Shown here: positions 1-5,585 of the stretch, in pieces | How positions within the stretch are numbered: the first letter of the stretch is position 1 | How the letters are laid out: each line of letters begins with the position of its first letter | Assembly (NCBI GenBank): GCA_965371945.1 | Contig: CBDVAK010000101.1 | Location: 1 to 11,115 of the forward strand | Direction: 5' to 3' | DNA length: 11,115 nucleotides | From: CBDVAK01 sp965371945 | GTDB taxonomy: Bacteria; Pseudomonadota; Gammaproteobacteria; Competibacterales; JAHEDQ01 | The notes under the pieces: generated by a model | Seen by the model: only the letters and a program-made list of their open reading frames with translations | Told to the model about the DNA's origin: nothing | Database searches by the model: none | Program-made: the position numbers and the translations under genes

Positions 1-140
1 AGCATCGGCATCAGCATCTGACAGGGCTGGCACCAGGCGGCCCAGAAATCAACCATTACCGGCACCTGGAAGGAGCGCTCCAGCACCTGCTGCTGAAATT
101 CGCCTGCACCGACTTCGAATGTGTAACCTTGGGACGCCAT
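1..140 (-). CDS. cnoX: Thioredoxin-domain protein, CnoX/YbbN-like co-chaperone (5' part only)
   Basis: The first 46 codons are present and the gene continues past the left edge. The start is the ATG at 140-138, with a GGAGG Shine-Dalgarno 5 nt upstream. The visible protein reads like the N-terminus of a thioredoxin fold: a short N-terminal helix region, then VDFWAAWCQPC with the active-site Cys pair at residues 37 and 40 (CxxC = CQPC), then a Met-rich helix start. The N-terminus (YTFEV...FQQQVLERS then PVMVDFW) resembles the gammaproteobacterial YbbN/CnoX family, a thioredoxin domain followed by a TPR domain. That family acts as a chaperone-linked holdase and redox protein in the cytoplasm. 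The TPR part would lie outside the window, so a plain thioredoxin is not excluded. Unlike E. coli CnoX, which lacks a functional CxxC, this one keeps both cysteines. It is the last of three minus-strand genes here but has its own probable promoter. Confidence 0.75.
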   Translation of the reverse strand, partial: MASQGYTFEVGAGEFQQQVLERSFQVPVMVDFWAAWCQPCQMLMPM

Positions 141-177
141 CACCGCCTCCGCTTGTTCCGGGATTGCTTCGGGACGA

Positions 178-207
178 ATTATGTGGGGGCGAAACAAGGG
201 AATTCAA
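178..207 (-). promoter_or_regulatory. Probable sigma-70 promoter of the cnoX-like gene
   Basis: Read on the minus strand, TTGAAT (207-202) is followed by an 18-nt spacer and CATAAT (183-178), matching the -35 and -10 consensus at 4/6 and 5/6. Transcription would start near position 170, giving a leader of roughly 30 nt before the ATG at 140. This is a pattern match only. Confidence 0.45.
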
Positions 208-217
208 GGCATTGGCC

Positions 218-227
218 CGGAGTCGGG
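218..227. repeat. Left copy of 10-bp direct repeat CGGAGTCGGG
   Basis: Perfect copy of the 10-mer found again at 396-405. The two copies bracket the palindromic element at 228-395 symmetrically, each lying 6 nt outside the CTCAATAA arm ends. This is what a target-site duplication would look like. Confidence 0.6.
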
Positions 228-395
228 AAACTTCTCAATAATCCGGGGCGTTGGCGGTCGTGAGGTGGGTGTGGGTGGCGCCTTGCGGGACCGTCAGCGG
301 CAGGGAAGCCGCTGTCGAGCTTACAGGGATGTATTCACAGCGTGTCCCGGAAGGCGCTGCCCACACCCACACAGCCCCGGCTTATTGAGCACTTA
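228..395. mobile_element. Palindromic MITE-like intergenic element, about 168 bp
   Basis: Most of the gap between fdxA and the cnoX-like gene folds on itself. The outer arms are CTCAATAATCCGGGGC (234-249) and GCCCCGGCTTATTGAG (374-389), complementary at 15 of 16 positions. The second-level arms are 265-291 and 344-370, complementary at 24 of 27 positions. The left arm has about 15 extra bases (250-264) between the two levels. The loop (292-343) contains a third hairpin, AGCGGC-AGGGAA-GCCGCT (296-313). There is no transposase and no convincing reading frame inside. With the 10-bp direct repeats at 218-227 and 396-405, the whole looks like a non-autonomous inserted element or a BIME-type structured repeat. 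The core around 317-340 resembles, from memory only, short dispersed repeats in other gammaproteobacterial genomes. It lies downstream of fdxA and upstream of the cnoX promoter, so it could also act as an RNA structure at the fdxA 3' end, but neither strand has a terminator-like T-run. Confidence 0.55.
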
Positions 396-405
396 CGGAG
401 TCGGG
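396..405. repeat. Right copy of 10-bp direct repeat CGGAGTCGGG
   Basis: Second perfect copy of the 10-mer at 218-227, 6 nt beyond the right end of the outer inverted repeat. The bases immediately beyond the two copies differ, so the repeat is exactly 10 bp. Confidence 0.6.
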
Positions 406-440
406 TGGTTTCCGGATCCGCGCTGCTACGGGCCTTCGGT

Positions 441-764
441 TCAGCGTTCCAGATACTTGAGCTTGTCGGCCACCTCATCCCATTCCTCGGCGTCAGCCGG
501 CGGATCTTTCTGCTGGGTAATCACCGGCCAGAGCAGTGACAGTTCGGCATTGAGTTCGAGATAAGCCTCCTGGCCGTCGGGGATGTCGTCTTCCGGATAG
601 ATTGCCTCCACCGGGCACTCCGGTTCGCAAAGTGTGCAGTCGATACACTCCTCGGGATCGATAACCAGGAAGTTCGGCCCTTCATGAAAGCAGTCTACCG
701 GGCACACTTCCACGCAGTCGGTATATTTGCACTTGATACAGCTGTCGACGACAACGAATGTCAT
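441..764 (-). CDS. fdxA: Ferredoxin FdxA, 7Fe [3Fe-4S][4Fe-4S] type
   Basis: A 107-residue low-potential ferredoxin very like Azotobacter vinelandii FdI, which is 106 residues without Met. Cysteines at 9, 12, 17, 21, 25, 40, 43, 46 and 50 match the FdI pattern with a +1 offset. By homology C9, C17 and C50 bind the 3Fe-4S cluster, and C21, C40, C43 and C46 bind the 4Fe-4S cluster. The remaining cysteines, including C25, are the conserved free ones. The C-terminal extension (AEEWDEVADKLKYLER) is typical of this subfamily. The ATG at 764 is chosen because it gives the conserved TFVVVD start and has GGAGA 9 nt upstream; a longer frame to 818 has no family support. It lies 160 bp downstream of mutS on the same strand, as in many gammaproteobacteria, where the physiological partner is usually unknown. 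The protein is cytoplasmic; homologues in Pseudomonas and Azotobacter are linked to redox or NADPH reductase chemistry. Confidence 0.96.
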   Translation of the reverse strand: MTFVVVDSCIKCKYTDCVEVCPVDCFHEGPNFLVIDPEECIDCTLCEPECPVEAIYPEDDIPDGQEAYLELNAELSLLWPVITQQKDPPADAEEWDEVADKLKYLER

Positions 765-826
765 GGTCGCGATTCTCCAGGAAACTACCGGCCCCGGGGC
801 ACGGTTCGAAGATTGCAAAGATGCCT

Positions 827-857
827 ATTGTAGCGCCAGCGTCGTGGCGGTACGCAA
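827..857 (-). promoter_or_regulatory. fdxA: Possible fdxA promoter
   Basis: On the minus strand, TTGCGT (857-852) and TACAAT (832-827) are separated by 19 nt, about 60 nt upstream of the fdxA start. The -10 is a 5/6 match; the -35 is weak and the spacer long. The rest of the 160-bp gap between mutS and fdxA (765-924) shows no gene and no clear terminator. Confidence 0.35.
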
Positions 858-924
858 ATTCGGTGAATATCGGACCAGGGTTGGCGATGGCCGCAGAGCC
901 GGGCCCATGTACCCGCGTCGACAA

Positions 925-3504
925 CTACGCCTGTGAGCGTGCCAGTGCGACCAGGCGGTAGACTAGGTCCAGCGCCTGCCTGGGGGTCAGGTCGTCGGCG
1001 TTCAGGTTCGAAAGCTCCGTGACCACCGGGTGCGGGTCGGAGTCGAACAAAGACAGTTGCGAGCCCGCGTTGCCCGATGCCGGCAGGTCGTTGACCGGCT
1101 GGGTTTCCAGCTCCCGCAGACGGAAACGGGCCTGTTCGATGACCACATCCGGAATGCCTGCCAATGCGGCCACCTGCAAGCCGTAACTGCCACTGGCAGC
1201 GCCCTCGCGAACCCTGTGCATGAATACGATGCGGTTGCCGTGCTCGACCACGTCCAGGTGTACATTGACGATGCTGCTGTCGAGCTCGGGCAGTGACGTC
1301 AGTTCGAAATAGTGGGTCGCGAACAAGCACAGGGCCCGTACCTGCCGCGCCAGGTGTACGGCACAGGCCCAGGCCAGGGAGAGACCATCGAATGTGCTGG
1401 TGCCGCGGCCGATCTCATCCATCAGGATCAGGCTGTGCCGGCTGGCGTTGTGCAGAATATTGGCAGTTTCGGTCATCTCGACCATGAAAGTCGAGCGGCC
1501 TCCGGCCAGGTCGTCGGACGCGCCGATGCGCGTAAAGATCTGGTCCACGGGGCCCAGACTGGCAGAGTCCGCCGGTACGAAGCTGCCGATATGAGCGAGA
1601 ATCACGATTAGCGCGGTTTGGCGCATGTAAGTGGATTTGCCGCCCATGTTGGGCCCGGTAATGATCAACATGCGGCGTTCCGGGTTCAGTTCCAGATCGT
1701 TGGCGACAAACGGCTCATCCAGCACCTGTTCCACTACTGGGTGGCGTCCGCCGTCGATGGTGATGCCGGGTTCATCGCACAACGAAGGTGCACTGAATCG
1801 TAGCGATTGCGCACGCTCCGCAAGGTTGCAAAGCACGTCGATCTCGCTCACCGCCCGGGCCATGGTCTGTAGTGCCGGCAGGGAATCCACAAGCTGTTCC
1901 AGCAACGCTTCGTATATCCGTTTTTCCCGGGCCAGGGCGCGTTCCCTGGCGCTCAGGACCTTGTCCTCGAACTGCTTCAGTTCAGTGGTGATATAGCGTT
2001 CCACCCCTTTCAGGGTCTGGCGACGCTGGTAGTGCTCCGGGACCTGGTCCGAGCGGCTGCGCGGCACCTCGATGTAGTAGCCATGGACCCGGTTGTAGCC
2101 CACCTTGAGATTGCCAATGCGGGTAGATTCGCGTTCCTGGCGTTCCATGGCTTGCAGAAAGCTGTCTGCATCCTTGCTCAAGGCGCGCAGCTCGTCCAGA
2201 TCCGCGTCATATCCTTCCGCAATCACGCCACCATCACGAATCAACTGTGGGGGATTTTCGACCAGTGCGGCGCGCAGCAGTTGCTCGACGCGAGGTTGTG
2301 GAAGGCATTGCGCCGCCAGTTCCTGTAAACGCGGGGAGTCGACGGCGGCAACGGGCTGCTGTAGTTCCGGTAGTACCGCCAGGGCATCATGCAGGCGTGT
2401 CAGGTCGCGCGGTCGCGCTGACTTCAGCGCAACCCGGGTCAGAATGCGTTCCAGGTCGCCGATCTGGCGCAGCAACATGCGAATCTCTTCGCTCCGGCCG
2501 GTACTGATAAGCTCGCCGATGCAGTGGTGGCGTTTGCGCAGGACCTGGTGGTCCCGCAATGGCCGGCCCAGCCAGCGGCGCAGCAGTCGGCCGCCCATGG
2601 CGGTGGCAGTACGATCCAAGGTGCCCAGCAATGTCGGCCCGCCACGCTGACCAAGGGAGACATCCAGTTCCAGATTGCGGCGGCTGGCGGCGTCCAGAAT
2701 CACGCTGTCCTCGCGACGCTCCACCCGTAGACCACGCAGATGGGGCAGGGCGCTGCGCTGGGTGTCCTGTACGTATTGCAGCAAACAGCCGGCAGCACCG
2801 GTGGCCAATGGCATTCCAATGCATCCGAAACCGGACAGGTCCCGGGTACCGAACTGGCGGCTCAGTTCCCGTTCCGCGGTATCCGGATCGAAGTACCAGG
2901 GCGGCAGCGTGGTGGTTCGGGCCGGCTCGGTGACGACGTCGCGATCCTGCTCGCTGCTCAGAATTTCGGCGGGCTGCAGGCGTTGCAGTTCATCCCGCAA
3001 GGCTGTGGAGCCCTCGACTTCCGTGACCACCAGGCGCCCGGCCGCCAGGTCGAGGGTGGCCAGGCCGTAGTGGGTCCCCGACCGGGAAATCGCTGTGAGC
3101 AGCGCCTCGCGGCGGTCTTCCAGAAACGCCTCATCGGTGAGTGTGCCGGGCGTCACCACACGCACCACTTTGCGTTCGACCGGACCCTTGCTGGTGGCCG
3201 GGTCGCCGGTCTGTTCGCAGATAGCGACCGATTCCCCCATGCGCACCAGCCTTGCCAGGTAGTTGTCCGCCGCATGTACCGGCACTCCTGCCATCGGGAT
3301 CGGTTTGCCGGCGGATTGGCCGCGGCTGGTCAGGGTGATATCCAGAAGCTCAGCAGCGCGTTTGGCGTCATCGAAGAACAGTTCGTAGAAATCGCCCATC
3401 CGGTAGAAAAGCAGCACCTGGTGGTGCTCCGCCTTGATCCGCAGATACTGCCGCATCATCGGTGTGTGCGGGGTTGGGGATTGCGGGTCGCTGCCGGAGG
3501 ACAT
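925..3504 (-). CDS. mutS: DNA mismatch repair protein MutS
   Basis: An 859-residue MutS, about the length of E. coli MutS (853). It recognises mismatches and small loops and, on ATP binding, recruits MutL. The N-terminal mismatch-binding domain has the wedge motif F39-Y-E41 within RMGDFYELF. Connector, lever and clamp domains follow, then the ABC-type ATPase with Walker A GPNMGGKST (617-625), DDLAGGRSTFMVEM, Walker B LILMDEIGRGTST (D696-E697) and FATHYFEL. Near the C-terminus QLSLF (816-820) is a near-ideal beta-clamp-binding pentapeptide. The tail LTPRQALDLVYRL matches the tetramerisation segment. The ATG at 3504 is chosen because it places the HTPMMRQYL segment as in E. coli. A TTG ten codons upstream (3534) is in frame and possible, and neither has a strong Shine-Dalgarno. 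The stop is TAG at 927-925. It is transcribed away from the TPR gene and followed by fdxA. Confidence 0.98.
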   Translation of the reverse strand: MSSGSDPQSPTPHTPMMRQYLRIKAEHHQVLLFYRMGDFYELFFDDAKRAAELLDITLTSRGQSAGKPIPMAGVPVHAADNYLARLVRMGESVAICEQTGDPATSKGPVERKVVRVVTPGTLTDEAFLEDRREALLTAISRSGTHYGLATLDLAAGRLVVTEVEGSTALRDELQRLQPAEILSSEQDRDVVTEPARTTTLPPWYFDPDTAERELSRQFGTRDLSGFGCIGMPLATGAAGCLLQYVQDTQRSALPHLRGLRVERREDSVILDAASRRNLELDVSLGQRGGPTLLGTLDRTATAMGGRLLRRWLGRPLRDHQVLRKRHHCIGELISTGRSEEIRMLLRQIGDLERILTRVALKSARPRDLTRLHDALAVLPELQQPVAAVDSPRLQELAAQCLPQPRVEQLLRAALVENPPQLIRDGGVIAEGYDADLDELRALSKDADSFLQAMERQERESTRIGNLKVGYNRVHGYYIEVPRSRSDQVPEHYQRRQTLKGVERYITTELKQFEDKVLSARERALAREKRIYEALLEQLVDSLPALQTMARAVSEIDVLCNLAERAQSLRFSAPSLCDEPGITIDGGRHPVVEQVLDEPFVANDLELNPERRMLIITGPNMGGKSTYMRQTALIVILAHIGSFVPADSASLGPVDQIFTRIGASDDLAGGRSTFMVEMTETANILHNASRHSLILMDEIGRGTSTFDGLSLAWACAVHLARQVRALCLFATHYFELTSLPELDSSIVNVHLDVVEHGNRIVFMHRVREGAASGSYGLQVAALAGIPDVVIEQARFRLRELETQPVNDLPASGNAGSQLSLFDSDPHPVVTELSNLNADDLTPRQALDLVYRLVALARSQA

Positions 3505-3591
3505 GGCGGCGCAGTCTACCCGGAACCGGTCCAAGGTGGCAGCTTCCGAAATATCGCGCGCTGATTGCGGTCATTTTCGCCAACCACATCC

Positions 3592-3599
3592 AGTATAGT
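3592..3599. promoter_or_regulatory. Overlapping divergent -10 elements between mutS and the TPR gene
   Basis: The near-palindrome at 3591-3600 reads TATAGT on the plus strand (3594-3599) and TATACT on the minus strand (3597-3592), each a 5/6 match to the -10 consensus. It lies 30 bp upstream of the TPR gene start and about 88 bp upstream of the mutS start. No convincing -35 element is seen for either direction, so the call is tentative. The whole gap between the two starts is only 125 bp. Confidence 0.35.
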
Positions 3600-3629
3600 G
3601 ACTCAGCAATCTCCAGCGGGTGGAAAGCA

Positions 3630-4172
3630 ATGATTTCAACACTTCGTTTCTTTGTTTCGGTATTGTCGGTGCTGGCGATGGCCGGTTTGCTGATGCCGGT
3701 ATGGGCGGCCGGCGGCCAGAGCGGTCTGGAAGATGCCCGCGAGCTGGCGCGTAGCGGTGACACTTCGGCAGCCATCAAGCGAATCAACGGCATGCTGGCA
3801 GAGTCGGTCAGCGAGAGTGAGCGCATTCAGGGCCGCTACCTGAAGGGTGTGCTGCTACTGTCGGATGGCGACAGCGAGCGTGCGGCCGGCGTGTTTGAAC
3901 GGATGATTGCCGATTATCCGACCCTTCCAGAGCCCTACAACAATCTCGCCGCAATCCGGGCGTCGGATGGGCACTACGAGCAGGCTCGTCAGTTGCTCCT
4001 CACCCTGCTCGAAATACAGCCCGACTATGTGGTCGCCATCGAGAATCTCGGTGACCTGTATGCACGCATGGCAGCCGATGCCTACCAGCGTGCCGAGACA
4101 CTGCGGCCCCGGCAGCCGGAATTGAATGCCAAGGTGCAGATGCTCGAGCAGTTGTTCCGTCCTTCCAGCTAG
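3630..4172 (+). CDS. Exported tetratricopeptide-repeat protein of unknown function
   Basis: A 180-residue protein. The ATG at 3630 is preceded by a weak GGAAAG signal and gives a classic Sec signal peptide: Arg6, a hydrophobic core over about residues 7-22, then PVWA with likely cleavage after A26 or A27. There is no lipobox cysteine, so it is probably a soluble periplasmic protein. The mature part holds about three TPR-like helix pairs at roughly 67-100 (GVLLLSDGDSERAAGVFERM), 101-134 (YNNLAAIRASDGHYEQARQL) and 135-167 (ENLGDLYARMAADAYQRAE). The last is shortened by a few residues in the inter-helix turn. TPRs bind partner proteins; no catalytic motif is visible. It is divergent from mutS and followed by pncC. 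Its stop codon TAG (4170-4172) lies in the stem of a perfect hairpin. The specific role cannot be named from sequence. Confidence 0.85.
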   Translation: MISTLRFFVSVLSVLAMAGLLMPVWAAGGQSGLEDARELARSGDTSAAIKRINGMLAESVSESERIQGRYLKGVLLLSDGDSERAAGVFERMIADYPTLPEPYNNLAAIRASDGHYEQARQLLLTLLEIQPDYVVAIENLGDLYARMAADAYQRAETLRPRQPELNAKVQMLEQLFRPSS

Positions 4173-4199
4173 GAGGCTGTTCTCGGACAGCCTCCTAGC
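4168..4199 (+). terminator. Perfect 13-bp hairpin at the end of the TPR gene (terminator-like or regulatory)
   Basis: GCTAGGAGGCTGT (4168-4180), loop TCTCGG (4181-4186) and ACAGCCTCCTAGC (4187-4199) form a stem with no mismatches. The 5' arm contains the TPR stop codon and a GGAGG; the 3' arm carries the complementary CCTCC. The following bases (AAAGTCTTCC) include only short T pairs, so intrinsic termination would be weak. It may instead be a 3'-end stabiliser or an attenuator for pncC, which begins 30 nt later. Confidence 0.5.
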
Positions 4200-4228
4200 A
4201 AAGTCTTCCTCACGTTGGCAGATCCCCG

Positions 4229-4717
4229 GTGGCGCGACTCGAGCATCTTGCCGCCGAGGCCGGTCGCCGACTGCTCACCTGCGGTATGCGTCTGGCCATA
4301 GCCGAGTCCTGTACCGGGGGCTGGCTGTGCAAGTTGCTGACCGATGCCGCGGGCAGTTCAGCCTGGCTGGAGCGCGGTGTGGTGGCCTACAGCAATGCTG
4401 CCAAGATCGAGATGCTGGGTGTGGAATCGACACTGCTCATCAGTGACGGCGCTGTCAGCGAGCGAACGGTCTGCGCCATGGCCGTGGGTTTGGGTCAGCG
4501 CAGTCCGGCTACCGTGGTGATCGCCGCCAGCGGCATTTCCGGCCCCGGAGGCGGTTCCGCGCTAAAACCGGTGGGCACTGTGTGGATCGCCTGGATGCGC
4601 AAGCCGGGGCCGCCGCTGGCGCGGTGCTTCGCGTTCTACGGCGGTCGTGACAGCATCCGTCGGCAGACCATCGCAGCGGCTCTGCAGATGATCATCGATG
4701 CGCTGCCAGAGCGGTGA
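4229..4717 (+). CDS. pncC: Nicotinamide-nucleotide amidohydrolase PncC (CinA C-terminal domain family)
   Basis: A 162-residue stand-alone CinA C-terminal domain, like the 165-residue E. coli YgaD/PncC. The family hydrolyses NMN to nicotinate mononucleotide and ammonia, feeding NAD back through the Preiss-Handler route in the cytoplasm. Family motifs are clear: AESCTGGW (25-32), AGSSAWLERGVVAYSNAAK (41-59), GAVSE (74-78), SGISGPGGG (101-109) and KPVGTVW (113-119). The N-terminal MoaB-like domain of full CinA is absent, as in other recA-linked gammaproteobacterial copies. The start is GTG 4229; an in-frame stop at 4196-4198 precludes a much longer form, and no good Shine-Dalgarno is seen. The gene overlaps thpR by 20 nt. 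Older annotations call it a competence/damage-inducible protein because it lies next to recA. Confidence 0.95.
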   Translation: MARLEHLAAEAGRRLLTCGMRLAIAESCTGGWLCKLLTDAAGSSAWLERGVVAYSNAAKIEMLGVESTLLISDGAVSERTVCAMAVGLGQRSPATVVIAASGISGPGGGSALKPVGTVWIAWMRKPGPPLARCFAFYGGRDSIRRQTIAAALQMIIDALPER

Positions 4718-5240
4718 GATTCGCCTGTTTGTGGCCGCCTGGCCAGATACTGACAGCGCCCGTCAGATGGCTGCTCTGGCGGTCCCCTGGATCGGCGACG
4801 GCCGCGCGGTCACAACCCCCCGGCTGCATCTGACCCTGGCCTTTGTCGGCGCTGTCGATCCGCGCAGGGTGGGCGAATACGCGCACGCTTTGGCCCCGAT
4901 CCGCTGTCCTTGCTTTGGTCTGAAACTCGACTGGCTTGGCTATTGGCGGCGTTCGCGAGTCTTGTGGCTGGGGCCGCATACGCCGTCGATTGGCGCCAAT
5001 CGACTGGCGAGCGAGGTGGCGACTGCGCTGGCGGGTCTGCCCGGCGGGTCGGATATACACCGCTGGCGTGCCCATGTCACCCTGGCGCGAAACTGCCGAT
5101 CGCCCGGGCACTGTGGACCGGTGGCTGCTGTCGACTGGAAGGTCGATCACTTCAGTCTGGTGGCCTCTCACCTGCTACCCAACGGCGCGCAATACCGCCG
5201 CCTGGCCAGCTGGTCCCTGGCGCCCAAACCCTTCGTCTGA
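4698..5240 (+). CDS. thpR: RNA 2',3'-cyclic phosphodiesterase ThpR (2'-5' RNA ligase / LigT family)
   Basis: A 180-residue 2H phosphoesterase, close to E. coli ThpR (176). The two catalytic HxTx motifs are present: H44-L-T46 in RLHLTLAFVG and H126-V-T128 in RAHVTLAR. The N-terminal strand RLFVAAWPD and the middle LGYWRRSRVLWLGP are also family hallmarks. Such enzymes open 2',3'-cyclic phosphate ends on RNA and can reversibly join tRNA halves with a 2'-5' bond in vitro; the cellular substrate is not settled. The ATG at 4698 lies 20 nt inside pncC in another frame, so translation is probably coupled. No other in-frame start would preserve the RLFVA strand. A 345-bp gap separates it from recA, so it is probably the last gene of the pncC transcript. 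Confidence 0.93.
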   Translation: MRCQSGEIRLFVAAWPDTDSARQMAALAVPWIGDGRAVTTPRLHLTLAFVGAVDPRRVGEYAHALAPIRCPCFGLKLDWLGYWRRSRVLWLGPHTPSIGANRLASEVATALAGLPGGSDIHRWRAHVTLARNCRSPGHCGPVAAVDWKVDHFSLVASHLLPNGAQYRRLASWSLAPKPFV

Positions 5241-5500
5241 ATCCGCAAGCCCCTTGGCAAGCCCTGATGGCCCCGCCAGGAGCACACCCGTGCCCATGCG
5301 GATCATCGAGAGGTTATCCTGTAGCCACCCAAACATACCCACGGCACACCGGTTTTCGGCTTCCATCGCACGCACCTTGACGCGGATGGCTGCGTTGGAA
5401 ATGCTAGCTGTAGTGCGGCTGGAGCGGCGCATTCCCGCCTTGCCCTCCACGCCAATGCACACACGCTCAAAACCGGAAACCGGCATACCGCGGGTATATA
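5241..5500. other. Non-coding stretch upstream of the recA promoter
   Basis: I see no supportable gene, tRNA or strong terminator in this stretch. Minor items are a direct repeat GCAAGCCC (5245-5252 and 5257-5264), a short repeat ACCGGAAACCGG just before the promoter (about 5472-5483), and a small palindrome ATACC-GCG-GGTAT (5485-5497) that abuts the -35 region and could be an operator. No E. coli-type CTGTATAT-N-ATACAG LexA box is present. Confidence 0.4.
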
Positions 5501-5528
5501 TTGCAGCGCAACGGCAATGTGGGATAAT
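5501..5528 (+). promoter_or_regulatory. recA: Likely recA promoter
   Basis: TTGCAG (5501-5506) and GATAAT (5523-5528) are separated by 16 nt. The -10 is a 5/6 match and the -35 keeps TTG. The start of transcription would be near 5535, giving a leader of about 50 nt to recA. The AT-rich GTATATATTGCAG overlapping the -35 is the only place that faintly resembles half of a LexA operator. Confidence 0.45.
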
Positions 5529-5536
5529 CGAGCGCT

Positions 5537-5556
5537 TTGCATCGTCACCGATGCGG
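5537..5556 (+). other. Hairpin in the recA leader
   Basis: GCATCG (5539-5544), loop TCAC, and CGATGC (5549-5554) form a perfect 6-bp stem with a tetraloop, extendable by two G-T pairs at the base. It lies between the probable transcription start and the ribosome-binding region of recA. It is followed by GGGAG at 5561. Confidence 0.4.
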
Positions 5557-5585
5557 TACCGGGAGACTAGTCGAAGTGTGTGCCA

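Noticed and set aside
406..440. Intrinsic terminator directly after fdxA
   Set aside because: Only a small CGGATCCG palindrome and no T-run in the direction of fdxA transcription.
181..564. Open reading frames across the fdxA-cnoX gap on the plus strand
   Set aside because: They run through the palindromic element and antisense to fdxA, have no ribosome-binding site and read as low-complexity Arg/Gly/Ser; the structure explains the bases better than coding does.
2740..3564. Antisense open frame opposite the mutS 5' half
   Set aside because: A shadow of mutS, whose motifs are intact in this span; no plausible start signal or domain.
5264..5279. CTG-N10-CAG that fits the spacing of a LexA box
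   Set aside because: The ten central bases are ATGGCCCCGC, far too GC-rich, and the site is about 240 bp from the recA promoter, close behind the thpR stop.
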